Assembly (NCBI RefSeq): GCF_004777465.1
Contig: NZ_CP038462.1
Coordinates: 1,922,001 to 1,986,000 of the forward strand
Origin: Nocardioides daphniae
Lineage (GTDB): Bacteria; Actinomycetota; Actinomycetes; Propionibacteriales; Nocardioidaceae
DNA: 64,000 nt
Direction: 5' to 3'
A program made the position numbers and the translations under genes. Below, piece after piece: positions 41,508 through 51,600 of this stretch. Position 1 is the first letter of the stretch, and every line of letters starts with the position of its first letter. Below the pieces are notes generated by a model. That model saw only the letters and a program-made list of their open reading frames with translations, made no database searches and was not told the DNA's origin.

Positions 41508-42578
41508 ATGTTCGTCGCCTGGCGCGACCTGAAGGTAGCGAAGGGACGGTTCGCGCTCATCGCAACCGTCGTCACACTCATCACTGTCCTGGTGACCTTC
41601 CTCGCCGGCCTGACCGGAGGGCTGGCCAACCAGAACATCGCCGCACTCACCTCCCTCGACGTTGACCGCATCGTGTTCGCGACGCACGAGGGCGAGCAAC
41701 CGAGCTTCGCCGACTCGGTCGTGACCGAGGCGCAGGCTGATGCCTGGGCCAGCCAGGCCGGTGTCGCGGCGGTCGAGCCGCTTGGGATCAGCACCGCCAG
41801 GCTGTCAGCCGGTGACCGGCAGGAGGCGGTGACGCTGTTCGGCGGCGGCCCCGGCACCGGGACCGTCGACGCACCGCAGCCCGGTCAACTGCTGCTGAAC
41901 ACCACCACAGCCGACGCGCTGGGCGTGGCGCAGGGGCAGCAGGTCGAGATCGCCGACCGCACATTCGTCGTGAGAACGACCACCGACGACGATCTCTGGT
42001 ACTCGCATATGCCGGTCGTGTACGCCGACCTCGACGACTGGCGTGCGCTTGTCACCCAGCCGGGGAACCGAACGCCGTTCGCAACCGTCCTCGGCGTCTC
42101 GGGCACCGATGTCGACTACGCGGCCGCCGACATTGCCGCCGACACCACCTCCATGGGCGTGTTGTCTTCCTTGACAGCTCTCAAGTCGTTCAAGTCCGAA
42201 ATCGGTTCACTGCTCCTCATGGTCGGCATGCTCTTCGGCATCTCGGCCCTTGTTGTCGGCGCCTTCTTCACCGTGTGGAGCATCCAGCGTCAACCTGACG
42301 TCGCGGTACTTAAGGCGCTCGGGGCGACGAACCGCATGCTCACCCTCGACGCCCTCGGCCAGGCCGCCGTCGTGCTCCTGCTCGGAGTCAGCGCCGGCAT
42401 CGCGACGACGTCGCTACTGGGTCTCGCCGCCAGGAACGTGCTGCCGTTCGTGCTCAACCCACTCACCACCGTGGTGCCCGGATTCATCATGACCGCACTC
42501 GGGCTAGCGGGCGCCGCGCTTGCGACCCGCTCCATCACCACCACCGACCCCCTCACTGCACTAGGGAGCAACAGATGA
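41508..42578 (+). CDS. MacB/FtsX-type ABC exporter permease
   Basis: 356-residue permease with one N-terminal helix (FALIATVVTLITVLVTFLAG), an extracellular domain of about 200 residues, and three C-terminal helices (LLLMVGMLFGISALVVGAFF, AVVLLLGVSAGIATTSLLG, VVPGFIMTALGLAGAALAT), the FtsX topology. It probably exports or extracts a lipid-like or antimicrobial compound rather than importing a nutrient. The ATG at 41508 follows GAGAGGAC. Its stop overlaps the ATPase start. It is divergent from the two-component system. Confidence 0.88.
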   Translation: MFVAWRDLKVAKGRFALIATVVTLITVLVTFLAGLTGGLANQNIAALTSLDVDRIVFATHEGEQPSFADSVVTEAQADAWASQAGVAAVEPLGISTARLSAGDRQEAVTLFGGGPGTGTVDAPQPGQLLLNTTTADALGVAQGQQVEIADRTFVVRTTTDDDLWYSHMPVVYADLDDWRALVTQPGNRTPFATVLGVSGTDVDYAAADIAADTTSMGVLSSLTALKSFKSEIGSLLLMVGMLFGISALVVGAFFTVWSIQRQPDVAVLKALGATNRMLTLDALGQAAVVLLLGVSAGIATTSLLGLAARNVLPFVLNPLTTVVPGFIMTALGLAGAALATRSITTTDPLTALGSNR

Positions 42579-43285
42579 TCGACCTCGACAACATCACCCT
42601 GACCTATCCCGACGGCACCTCCCGCATCACTGCGGTCGACGACGTCAGCCTACGCGTGGCCGCCGGCACCGTTGTTGGTCTCACGGGCCCGTCCGGGTCC
42701 GGCAAGTCCAGCCTCCTCGCGGTCGCCTCCACCCTCATCCGCCCCGACCGCGGCACCGTCACCATCGACGGCATCGACGCAACGAACCTGGATCTGTCCG
42801 AACGAGCCGAGCTGCGGCGCACCAAGGTCGGCTTGGTGTTCCAGCAGTCCAACCTGCTCGGTTCTCTGACCGCCTACGAACAGCTGCTCGTCATGAACGA
42901 GCTCACCGCCCAGCACGCCCGTCGAGCCGCGCGAGCCGCCACCCGCGAGCGAGCCCGTCACCTCCTCGACACCGTCGGGCTCGCTGCGGATGCCGAGAAG
43001 CGACCCGCGCAGCTCTCCGGTGGCGAGCGCCAGCGTGTCAATATCGCTCGCGCGCTCATGCACGAGCCCGCCGTCCTGATCGTCGACGAGCCCACCAGCG
43101 CGCTAGACCAGGAACGCGGTGGCCAGATCGTCGACCTCCTGCTCCGACTCACTGCCCAGCACTCAACCGCCACCTTGCTCGTCACCCACGACCGGCGAAT
43201 CCTGCCGCGCCTCACCAAGACCCACGTCATGGTCGATGGCCACCTCACCGCGGAAGGGTCGATGGCGGACCAGATGCGAGGTTAG
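42575..43285 (+). CDS. LolD/MacB-type ABC ATPase
   Basis: 236 residues. Walker A is LTGPSGSGKSSLLAVASTL, the signature LSGGERQRVNIARALMHEP, Walker B VLIVDEPTSALDQERGG and the switch His in LLVTHDRRILPRL. It powers the permease encoded immediately upstream (ATGA overlap). Complete, with normal length. A hairpin about 20 bases past the stop probably ends the operon. Confidence 0.92.
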   Translation: MIDLDNITLTYPDGTSRITAVDDVSLRVAAGTVVGLTGPSGSGKSSLLAVASTLIRPDRGTVTIDGIDATNLDLSERAELRRTKVGLVFQQSNLLGSLTAYEQLLVMNELTAQHARRAARAATRERARHLLDTVGLAADAEKRPAQLSGGERQRVNIARALMHEPAVLIVDEPTSALDQERGGQIVDLLLRLTAQHSTATLLVTHDRRILPRLTKTHVMVDGHLTAEGSMADQMRG

Positions 43286-43304
43286 ATGACAGCTGGGTCG
43301 GTCA

Positions 43305-43325
43305 GCCTCAGTGCCTGACTGAGGC
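43305..43325 (+). terminator. Hairpin after the ABC exporter operon
   Basis: Perfect 8-bp stem, gcctcagt paired with actgaggc around a gcctg loop, 20 bases past the ATPase stop. No T tract. It is a probable transcription terminator. Confidence 0.55.
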
Positions 43326-43631
43326 ATGGCGGGCTCGAACTCCACAGGACACTACGACGGGCGGCGTTCGCCACCTCGTCGCCGAACTCCTAGGCCTAAG
43401 GACAGAGGCTAGACACAACCCAAGAACCCATTGTCACCCTTGCAGTCTCCGTCTCAGCGACTGATTGCAGCTCAGAAGACTCTCGGTCCCGGCAGACCGC
43501 CAGATGCCTGCGGCTCAACCCCATTGCTGCCCACCTTTAAGGTCCTGCAGATGGTCCGCCTCGCCGACTGTGGTCCATGACACAGGCCATGTCTGAGACG
43601 GGACCGAGCTACTCACCCGTAGGCCGCTCAA
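43326..43631. other. Non-coding stretch before the DUF4192 remnant
   Basis: About 300 bases with no gene I can support. The DNA is less GC-rich and shows no long repeat. It marks the change from the exporter operon to mobile-element-type genes. Confidence 0.4.
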
Positions 43632-44498
43632 TTGTGCATGGAGTCCTGGCGAGCAACCGGGGGGCGCACGGCGAAGAACTATCGCCACCGGCTCTGCCAA
43701 ACGCCCAGCGGGATTCTCTTCCTCCCCCATGGGGCTCCTGGCTGGGCAGGACTCCGCCTTGCACCAGCTCCTTCGGATCTGGGTGCGCGGCCTACCGAGT
43801 GCGCTTCGGCGAGGCGGGGTCCGCTCCAGCTCCTCGTCGACATCAGTCAGTGGCCCGCGAAGACGCGCTCACTCCACCGAGCAGAAGGAGACCTACCGGT
43901 ACGCGAGTTCCAGCGTGACGGGAACCCCCTCACCGATCCTGACACCGCACGACTTCTCACCGCGCTTGAGAATCTGGCGGTCCGCGACGAGCTCTGGCAC
44001 GACATGAGCAGAAACAACGCGCCCTCCCACGTCGCGCTGTGGCGCGACCTCACCCGCCGCGCGCCCGAAGACGCGAAAGCAGCACCCGCCACCATGCTGG
44101 CCTTCGCGAGCTGGCTAAACGGCCACGGAGCGCTCGCGTGGTGTGCCCTCGACCTGGTCCCCCACCACCAGCACTACAGCGCCGCCGAACTCGTCACCAC
44201 CCTCGTACTGAACGGCGTCCATCCGCGGGCTTGGGAAGCCGTCAAGGCCGCCGTCACCGCGGACCGCGCTCAACATGTCGGCCCGCCCGCCGCACCCTGC
44301 GCCGCCCGCCCGGCCCAGCAGCCCCCAAACGATCTGAGGACCACGATGCACAACGGACATCGCCACCATCACCGGATGCGAAGCCGGATCGAACTTCTGC
44401 TCACCAGGGTCCTCAGCCCGCTGCCCATACGCCGCGCGCAACGACCCCAGATCTACGTCGTCCCCAACATTCACGTCGCGATGGACCGAAAGAACTGA
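43632..44498 (+). CDS. DUF4192 domain protein, N-terminally degraded
   Basis: Open frame of 288 codons in which only about residues 95-200 look real. The stretch NPLTDPDTARLLTALENL, SHVALWRDLTRRAPEDAKAA, TMLAFASWLNGHGALAWCAL matches the C-terminal half of DUF4192 proteins, which are common on actinobacterial plasmids and integrative elements. The first ~70 residues carry no family sense, and the expected N-terminal half is missing. No good ribosome binding site is seen. It is probably a truncated copy left by a mobile element; the function of DUF4192 is unknown. Confidence 0.5.
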   Translation: MCMESWRATGGRTAKNYRHRLCQTPSGILFLPHGAPGWAGLRLAPAPSDLGARPTECASARRGPLQLLVDISQWPAKTRSLHRAEGDLPVREFQRDGNPLTDPDTARLLTALENLAVRDELWHDMSRNNAPSHVALWRDLTRRAPEDAKAAPATMLAFASWLNGHGALAWCALDLVPHHQHYSAAELVTTLVLNGVHPRAWEAVKAAVTADRAQHVGPPAAPCAARPAQQPPNDLRTTMHNGHRHHHRMRSRIELLLTRVLSPLPIRRAQRPQIYVVPNIHVAMDRKN

Positions 44499-44610
44499 CT
44501 CTTCTGAGGGCGCGGGCCCCGGTCCCGCTGTCACACCTAGCCCGAAGAGGACGCGACAGGCCACGAAGGAGTCCGCGATCAGCGTCCGCCCACCTCAGAG
44601 GAGCACAGCG

Positions 44611-44808
44611 ATGAGCCAGAACAAGAACCTGCCGACCTACCTCAGTCTCGACGAGGCAGCGGAAATGCTGTCGGTCTCCGTAAAGACCCTTCGACGCCGG
44701 ATCAGCGAGGGCTCACTGCCCGGCTACCGATGCGGGCGACGTCACATCCGGGTCCGTCTGGACGAGCTGGAGAACACCATCCGACGCATCCCGAGCTCCG
44801 ATTCCTGA
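44611..44808 (+). CDS. Excisionase-type helix-turn-helix protein
   Basis: 65-residue winged-helix protein of the excisionase/MerR-like class: YLSLDEAAEMLSVSVKTLRR then GSLPGYRCGRRHIRVRLDEL. GAGGAG lies 6-8 bases ahead of the ATG. Such proteins act as directionality factors for tyrosine integrases or as small regulators. It lies just outside the tRNA-fragment attachment site, on the side away from the intact integrase, so it may belong to an older element together with the DUF4192 remnant. Confidence 0.8.
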   Translation: MSQNKNLPTYLSLDEAAEMLSVSVKTLRRRISEGSLPGYRCGRRHIRVRLDELENTIRRIPSSDS

Positions 44809-44848
44809 CCGATCCATTGGACACGTATGGGACACGAGGCCTGAAATG

Positions 44849-44892
44849 AAAACCGCCTCCAACCCGCGTTTTCGCAGGTCAGAGGCGGTTTT
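44849..44892. terminator. Strong bidirectional intrinsic terminator (tRNA terminator)
   Basis: aaaaccgcctc pairs perfectly with gaggcggtttt, and the inner arms acctgcg and cgcgggt also pair around aaaa (read on the minus strand). A/T tracts flank both sides. It lies directly 3' of the tRNA fragment on the minus strand, as expected for the terminator of the original tRNA gene. On the plus strand it would also end the excisionase transcript. Confidence 0.85.
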
Positions 44893-44898
44893 GCATGC

Positions 44899-44920
44899 GG
44901 TGGGCGATACTGGGTTCGAA
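44899..44920 (-). tRNA. 3' fragment of a tRNA (valine-type), island attachment site
   Basis: Minus-strand ttcgaacccagtatcgccc plus acc is the T-loop, 3' T-stem (ccagt), 3' acceptor strand (atcgccc) and discriminator plus CC of a tRNA. It matches what I recall of actinobacterial tRNA-Val. The 5' part of the tRNA is absent: upstream of the T-loop the sequence is unrelated. The terminator follows. This is the usual duplicated core left by integration into a tRNA 3' end, with the integrase gene 158 bases away. It is not a functional tRNA. Confidence 0.75.
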
Positions 44921-45077
44921 GCAGAAAACAGCAACTCCTCTTGCACGCCAATACACCAGCAAATTATGGTTCTGACCTGCGGTTTTAGTGAGACGGCGGG
45001 TTGGACAGAAGTGGACATCAAGGACCACGAAACGCCTCCTGAGGACTACGTAGGGACTACGAAACGGGGCGTAGAAG

Positions 45078-46304
45078 ATGGTTGAGCGGCGACAGTTCGG
45101 GCAGATCATGAGGCTGCCGAGTGGCCGATACCAGGCACGCTACGCCGACCCCAAGGGTCGGGTCACCGAGGCCGGCAAGCGCTTGCGCCACAACGCGCCC
45201 CACACGTTCACCACCAAGGGAGACGCCGAGGCCTGGCTGGTGGACGAGCGCCGACTGCTGTCGGCTGGCACGTGGTCTCCCCCGGCCGTGCGCCTCATGA
45301 ACTCGTCCGCCAAGCCCGTCACGCTAGGTGACTACGCGCAAGGGTGGTTGGCTGCGCGCAAGGTCAAGGGCCAACCGCTCGCCGACCGAACCCGCGACCA
45401 CTATCAGGACCTGCTGGATCGCTTCATCCTGCCGACGTTCGGCGAGGTGCCCCTTACAGACATCTCCCCCGCCGCTGTGGCCCATTGGTACGACACCGCG
45501 GCCGCCGACCGTCCGACCTACCAGGCGCACGCCTACTCCCTGTTGCGCGCGATCATGCGTACGGCGGCGGACCCCACGAAGAACAACGGCACTCCCTTGA
45601 TCCCCTACAACCCCTGCGGGATCTCTGGCGGCGGCTCAGCCGGGGGCAAGCGCAAGATCAAGCCCGCTACGGTGGACGAGATCCTCACGATCGTCCAGAA
45701 CATGCCCACCAAGCACCGCCTCATGGTGATTCTCGCCGACAGCTGCGCCCTCCGCTTTGGCGAGCTCAGCGAACTTCGCCGCATGGACGTCGACACGAAG
45801 AACGCTGTCATCCACATACGCCGCAGCGTCGTCCGCTCGAAGTCAGCGGGCGTCGTCGCCAAGGCGCCGAAGAGCGAAGCCGGGATCCGCGACGTGCCTA
45901 TCCCGCCCGACATCCTTGACCTCGTGATCGAGCACAGGAGGCAGCATGCGGCTCCAGGACTCCAAGGGCTGATGTTCCCCGGCGCCAACGGGAGCCACCT
46001 CGCGCCCAGCGCGTTCTACGGCAAGGTCTCCAAGAAGCGTCGCGGCAAACCCGACACCAGAGGATGGGGCTGGTACGAGGCCCGTCGCCTCGCCGGCCGC
46101 GAAGATCTCCGCTTCCACGACCTTCGCCACGGCGCGCTCACGGAGGCCGCCCGCCACGGCGCCACGCTCGCCGAACTCATGGCGCTCGGCGGCCACTCCA
46201 CCAGCTACGCCGCCATGCGTTACCAGCAGGCCGCATCGGACCGACTCGCCGAGCTGGCGCGAAAGCGGGCCGAGGCGCGCGGTTGGAGGGCAGATACGCA
46301 CTAA
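45078..46304 (+). CDS. int: Site-specific tyrosine integrase
   Basis: Intact 408-residue phage-type integrase. N-terminal AP2-like arm-binding region (GRYQARYADPKGRVTEAG), SAM-like core-binding domain (TLGDYAQGWLAARKVKG) and catalytic domain with Arg in CALRFGELSELRR, LRFHDLRHGALTEAA, GHSTSYAAMRYQQ with His and the nucleophilic Tyr. It catalyses integration at the tRNA attachment site to its left. Typical of actinobacterial integrative elements and phages. The C-terminus ends RGWRADTH. A weak CCCGTG hairpin follows the stop at 46307-46322. Confidence 0.93.
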   Translation: MVERRQFGQIMRLPSGRYQARYADPKGRVTEAGKRLRHNAPHTFTTKGDAEAWLVDERRLLSAGTWSPPAVRLMNSSAKPVTLGDYAQGWLAARKVKGQPLADRTRDHYQDLLDRFILPTFGEVPLTDISPAAVAHWYDTAAADRPTYQAHAYSLLRAIMRTAADPTKNNGTPLIPYNPCGISGGGSAGGKRKIKPATVDEILTIVQNMPTKHRLMVILADSCALRFGELSELRRMDVDTKNAVIHIRRSVVRSKSAGVVAKAPKSEAGIRDVPIPPDILDLVIEHRRQHAAPGLQGLMFPGANGSHLAPSAFYGKVSKKRRGKPDTRGWGWYEARRLAGREDLRFHDLRHGALTEAARHGATLAELMALGGHSTSYAAMRYQQAASDRLAELARKRAEARGWRADTH

Positions 46305-46435
46305 GTCCCGTGCAGGCACGGGCTTGGCCCGTTCCTACGAGATCCACCCTCAAGTCTGTACGTACGCCACGTCTCCTATCCACGCCGCGTTCCACGGAAT
46401 TGTCAGAGCAACGGTCGACGGCACTCTTCAGGAAG

Positions 46436-47938
46436 TCAGAACCCCAGGAGTTTGCCGAACCCCGAGAAGATGGCATCGAACGACCTGGCGATCGGGTTCC
46501 TGGGCCCGTCGGCGCTGGACTTCTGCCAGAAGAGCGGGGCGTGACCGGTGAACTCGTCGTCGACGAGCGGCGTCTTGCCTCGCAGGTAGGGCCAGAACAC
46601 CTCGGTGCGATTGACGCCCACGGTCAGGCGCGAGTCGAAACCCATCACGAGGTTCTGCTCCATCCTCGTGGCGCGGCCGCGGGGGTCCGTCGCCACGACG
46701 TCACCGACGCCCTGGACGATCAGGCTGCCGGTGCCCGCGAACATGACGTAGCGCACCTGCCACGTGGCGAACGACTGGATGCCCCACCGCCAGCGCGTCT
46801 GTAGGTCCGGCGTGCCGATGACGCCCACGACGTGCTTCGGATGCATCACCAGACCCGGATGGTCCTGGAAGTCGAGGCGCATCAGGTAGGCGTCGGGGGC
46901 GTCGGGCGACGCCAGGGTCGCCGACGTGACGCCGTCGTCGCCGGTGATCCGGCTCAGGAAGTAGAGACCGGCCGCGAAGCTGATGAACGGCGCGGACGGG
47001 TCGTAGAGGATCCGACTGCGTATCTTGCCCTGCACGGGCCGCACGTACTCCGACCGCGCGGACAACACCTCCCCCGCGGACAGCTCGATCGGAAGGGTCC
47101 GCTGGGCAGCCGAGGTACGGACCTCGGCTGTCGCGCTCTCGGACCCGGCCGCCAGCCGGATCGGCGTGTGCACCCGGCTCACCACCGGCATCAGCACGAA
47201 GTAGCTGAAGATGCGTAGGGCTGCCGGCAGGAAGAGGACGAGCAGCGCGATGGCAACCAACCACTTCCACGACTGGGCCCACTGGTTGACGACCCATCCC
47301 ACGCCGGACGACTGGCCCTGTTCCAAGCTCTCCTGCTCGGCCTTCCTCTGGGCCAGCTCCGCCTCGCCGTTGTCAATCTCCCGCTCGACGCTGGACTGCT
47401 CGCCGCCCACGCCGAGTCGATCCAGCTTCTGCTTAGGGCTCAGTTCAGGGTCAGCGAGGATGGCGGCGTCGTCCTCCGCCTGGCCGAGGGTTCCCTCCAA
47501 GGTGTCGAGCGCCTGGTCGGCCTTCTCGACCGCGGCCTCGGCGGCCTTGCACTTGCTGCCGGGTGTCAGAAAGTCGATGACCTCCTGCTTGAAGTTGCAA
47601 AGGTCCTGCTGGTCGTCCCGCAGACGGTCGATATCCGCCTTCTTCGCGGCGACTGCACGACGTCCCTCCGCGATCTCGGCGTCGATCCTGGTCTCCAGCG
47701 ACGCGACCGCCTCGCGCCGGCCCGCCTCTGCGGTGCGCCGCAGTCGCTCAAGGTTGTCCTCGAGGGCTGCCCTCTCCTCGCTCACCTGCTCCAGCCGATC
47801 GCGGTCCGCCACGGCTTCCCGCACCGTGGGCACCAGGACCTGGACGAGCAGGTAGCCGAGGAACAGGGACACCACCAGCGCCCCGAGCAGACCCAGCTTC
47901 CTCAGGGCGAAACCTAGAAAGGCGGACACCAGGCGCAC
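46436..47938 (-). CDS. Membrane coiled-coil protein with AIM24-like C-terminal domain
   Basis: Intact 500 residues. An N-terminal membrane helix (GLLGALVVSLFLGYLLVQVL) is followed by about 170 residues of coiled coil (DRDRLEQVSEERAALEDNL, AAKKADIDRLRDDQQDL), a second helix near 225-250 (WLVAIALLVLFLPAALRIFS) and a beta-rich domain from about 270. The last part (FAGTGSLIVQGVGDVVATD, RTEVFWPYLRGKTPLVDDEF) resembles the TIGR00266/AIM24 beta-fold, but I hold that lightly. It begins with GTG at 47938. It is a cargo gene of the island next to the integrase. It could be a membrane sensor or scaffold; function unknown. Confidence 0.65.
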   Translation of the reverse strand: MRLVSAFLGFALRKLGLLGALVVSLFLGYLLVQVLVPTVREAVADRDRLEQVSEERAALEDNLERLRRTAEAGRREAVASLETRIDAEIAEGRRAVAAKKADIDRLRDDQQDLCNFKQEVIDFLTPGSKCKAAEAAVEKADQALDTLEGTLGQAEDDAAILADPELSPKQKLDRLGVGGEQSSVEREIDNGEAELAQRKAEQESLEQGQSSGVGWVVNQWAQSWKWLVAIALLVLFLPAALRIFSYFVLMPVVSRVHTPIRLAAGSESATAEVRTSAAQRTLPIELSAGEVLSARSEYVRPVQGKIRSRILYDPSAPFISFAAGLYFLSRITGDDGVTSATLASPDAPDAYLMRLDFQDHPGLVMHPKHVVGVIGTPDLQTRWRWGIQSFATWQVRYVMFAGTGSLIVQGVGDVVATDPRGRATRMEQNLVMGFDSRLTVGVNRTEVFWPYLRGKTPLVDDEFTGHAPLFWQKSSADGPRNPIARSFDAIFSGFGKLLGF

Positions 47939-48647
47939 GAGCGCGATCCTAGTTCCGTATCACGGCCAGCCGTGGCCGGTTTCGACCACACGTACGCATT
48001 AGACGTGGGGGTCATCGGGAAGACACCGACGATCCCGAGCGCAAACGCGGGCAGCTGCGTCCGGCTGCGCTTGTGAGGCCAAAGTGGCCTTTGACCTGCA
48101 GCGACGTCGCGTTTGGCAGTTGATGGCGTAGGCGTGCAGTTGTGGGCCGTTGCGAATCAATTCGAGCCCAATCCGAGCAATGGGCCCGTCGGTCGCAACC
48201 GACGCAGCTTCCCCGCAGACGCTGTCGGTCGTTGACTGAACCGCCCCGGCGTGTCCGGAGACTCTGGGGTGCCCCGGGAACGATGGAGACCGGAGGATGG
48301 ATTCTCAGGCCACGGTTGATGGTGCCTGTGCTTCAAACGGTACTTGGGGAGAGCATTCCGAGTGCGGAGGGGACTGCTGCACGGCCAGGTAACGTCTTCG
48401 AGCCCCCAATGGTGGTCTTGCGGGCCTCTCGTGGCGGATCCCACGCAGCCAGGCGCTCGGCAAGTTCACAAGTTCAAGGGCCGGGAAGCCGACGCGGTGA
48501 TCGTCCCACCGGTTTGCTCGAACTCGGCTGAAACGGTGAAGACGGGCCGCGGTGACCACTATGGTCGGCGAGATGACAAGGCCGCCGTACTCGCCCTGGA
48601 AAACGTCGTGCCCCAACGCGGCATCACGAGCCACCGCCGAGTAGCGC
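47939..48647. other. Gap without an intact gene; one helicase-like scrap
   Basis: About 700 bases between two divergent cargo genes. No intact gene is seen. At 48,464-48,508 (plus) the frame reads VHKFKGREADAVIV, which looks like motif V of a UvrD-type helicase, but the surrounding frame makes no sense. The rest has lower GC than the flanking genes and lacks repeats I can see. Promoters of both neighbours should lie here. Confidence 0.4.
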
Positions 48648-51600
48648 ATGGCCATTCCCGACGCCTTGGTGGTCAGCTCGACCCACGGCTATCACCCTGT
48701 CACCACCGAGCTGGAGGATGTCCTCCGCGCCGGCGCCTTCCAGCAGCTCCTGGTCCTCGGCCCGGGCGTGAACGACGTCGTCGACCTGGTCAACGAGACC
48801 AGAATCGTGGCATCTCCTCCGGTTCAGCTTCCTCAGGGGATCTACTGGTTCTCCGGGATCGAGCCCTCAGTCGTTCTGTCCGTCACGAGTGGGACATCCC
48901 CTGGGCCCAGCGTCGCCGCGCCCTCAGACGAAGTCCTCAATGGCTCCCCCCTCGACAATGCGCTCGGATGGGTCGATGCCATTTGGGATGACGCCGCGCC
49001 CGTGTCGAAGCCTCGCTTCGCTGTCGGGGAAGACGTCCTGGTCGACAGCACCGGCCAGGACGGTGTGATTCGTCCTGGCCGCCGATACGTCAGCGGGAGC
49101 TGGCTCTACAACGTGTTCGCCGGCGGGCAGACAGTACGGCGAACCGAGGACTCGCTCTCGCAACGCCCCACGGTTGACGACGCATCGACGTGGGTCGCCG
49201 GGCAGCCTGTTCCGCCGAAACGGTTCGCCGCGACGCTGACGCGCGCCAAGTTGGAGGGCCACTTCACCGACACCATGTTCTCGTTCCGAGCGACGAGGAC
49301 GCTGTTTCGCCCGTACCAGTTCAAGCCGGTCCAGAAGCTGTTGGACACCGGCTCGCTCCGGCTGCTGATCGCCGATGAGGTCGGTCTCGGCAAGACGATC
49401 GAAGCAGGCTTGGTGTGGACTGAGATGGAGGCCCGGCGCCAGGCGGACCGAGTCTTGATTGTCTGCCCGAGCTCGCTGGTGGAGAAGTGGAAGCGAGAGA
49501 TGGAGGATCGCTTCGGCTTCCTTCTCGTCGAGCTCGACAACCCTGGCCTCGCCGACCTGCTGGAGCGTCTTGAGACCGACCGTCTCCCCCGGCGCGTGGC
49601 CTACATCAGCAGCATCGAGCGTCTCCGCGTGTGGGACGGGATCGAGCGCGCCACCGAGCTCGGCCTGCAGTTCGACCTGTCCATCATCGACGAGGCGCAC
49701 GCCTTCCGGAACTCTGACACGAAGAGCTACGAGCTCGGCGAGCAGCTCCAGGACTGGTCCGATGCTCTGGTCATGCTGTCCGCGACGCCGGTCAATTTGC
49801 GCAACCGCGACCTCTTCAACCTGCTGTCCCTGCTCGTGCCCGGTGAGTTCGAGGACGTGGAGTCCCTCGAGCGGCGCATCGCCCCCAACGCGGTGCTCAA
49901 CAGGCTCACGAAGTCGCTGACCGATCCCACGGTGACCAACGCAGAGAGGCGATCGTGGCTTGCCGAGCTGGAAAAGGACGTCTTTGGCTCGATCCTCACG
50001 ATGCGTCCCGATTTTCAGGTCCTGCGCCAGACCCTCGCCCCAGACCGGCTCGACGCGGCCGGCGCAGTGACCGTCAAACGACTGTGCGCGGAGCTCCACG
50101 GCCTGTCGGCGCAGGTCACCCGTTCACGCAAGATCGACGTCCAGGAGGAGAAGCCGCTCCGGGAGCCGCATCGCATCGACGTGGCGTTCGATGCCACAGA
50201 GGTGAAGTTTTACGAGGCGTACTTCCAGTGGTGCGTGGATAGGGCAGCACTCAGCGGTACGCCCCTCAACTTCTCTATGCAGATGCCCCTGCGCCTCGCA
50301 GGAAGCTGCCTACCTGAGGCTGCCCGCTACGTCCTGGAGTGGGGTCACTCTGACGACATCGAGTCCGAGGAAGCAGACGTACCGGCCACCAAGAGGTCTG
50401 ACCTTGCGCCGGGCCCGGAGCTCACCAAGGCTGCACGAGCGCTCACGTCCGACACCAAGTACAAGCAGTTGGTCACCGCTGTCACCGACCTCATGGCCCA
50501 GAACAAGCAGGCCATCCTCTTCACCTTCTCCCGACGGACACTGCGCTATCTGGAGGACCGGCTCGGGCGGGACTTCCGGGTCGGCGTGCTCCACGGTGGC
50601 GTGCCCAAACACCGTCGCGAACGCATCATGACCAACTTCCGGCGCGGAGAGTTCGACCTGCTCCTCGCCAGCAAGGTGGCCAGCGAGGGTCTCGACTTCG
50701 AGTTCTGCTCGGCGGTCATCAACTACGACCTGCCCTGGAATCCCATGGAGGTGGAGCAGCGCATCGGACGTATCGACCGTATCGGCCAGGTCGAGAAGAA
50801 GATCGGTGTGCTCAACTTCCACACCCCCGGAACGATCGAGACCGACATCATCGAGCGGGTGATGGAGCGGATCGAGGTCTTCGAGCACTCGATCGGAGAG
50901 CTTGAGCCGATTCTTGAGTCCGAGTGGCGCAATGTCGAGAAGCTCTTGTTCGACTTCACGCTCAGCCCAGACCAGCGTCGCCTGCGGACGGAGCAGGCCA
51001 TCCAGGCGATCGAGATGCAGGCGAAGGATCGTGAGTTCATCGAGTCGGCCGCCCCGATGCTGGTGAGCAGCGATGGCGCGGAGATCGACGGGCTGGAGCG
51101 CGACCTGCTGGCCAGCGGTCGGTACGTGGGCCAGGCGGAACTGGCGCTTCTGGTCGAGGACTGGGCAGAGACGTACGGCGGAAGCGCACGCCGGGACGGC
51201 TCGATCCTTCGGCTGCGTGGCAACGAGGAGCTCGCCGATCACGTTCAGACGTTGGTGAGGACTGGCGAACGCAGCACCATCGAGGTCCAGGAACTCGGAG
51301 CCCAGTTGCGTTCGGAGCACGACATCGTCGTCTCGCTCGACCAGGAGTACTCCAGGACCTCGGATGTGCCGCTCCTGACCGCGACGCATCCGCTGACCCG
51401 GGCAGCGGTTGGGACGCCTGGTCACCGTCACGGCCGGTTCACGCTGCTGCGCATGACGTCGTCGTCTGCCGGGGTCCGCCCGGGGAATTACCTGGCACTC
51501 CTCGCCGTGGTGCATTGGAACGGCGTCCGTCCGATCCATGAGGTGTGGTCGTCCGCTATCGACCTGACGAACCTTTCGGAGGCCGGTGATGCACTGGGCG

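Noticed and set aside
46307..46322. CCCGTG/CACGGG hairpin after the integrase as a terminator
   Set aside because: Only six base pairs and no T tract; too weak to list as its own feature.
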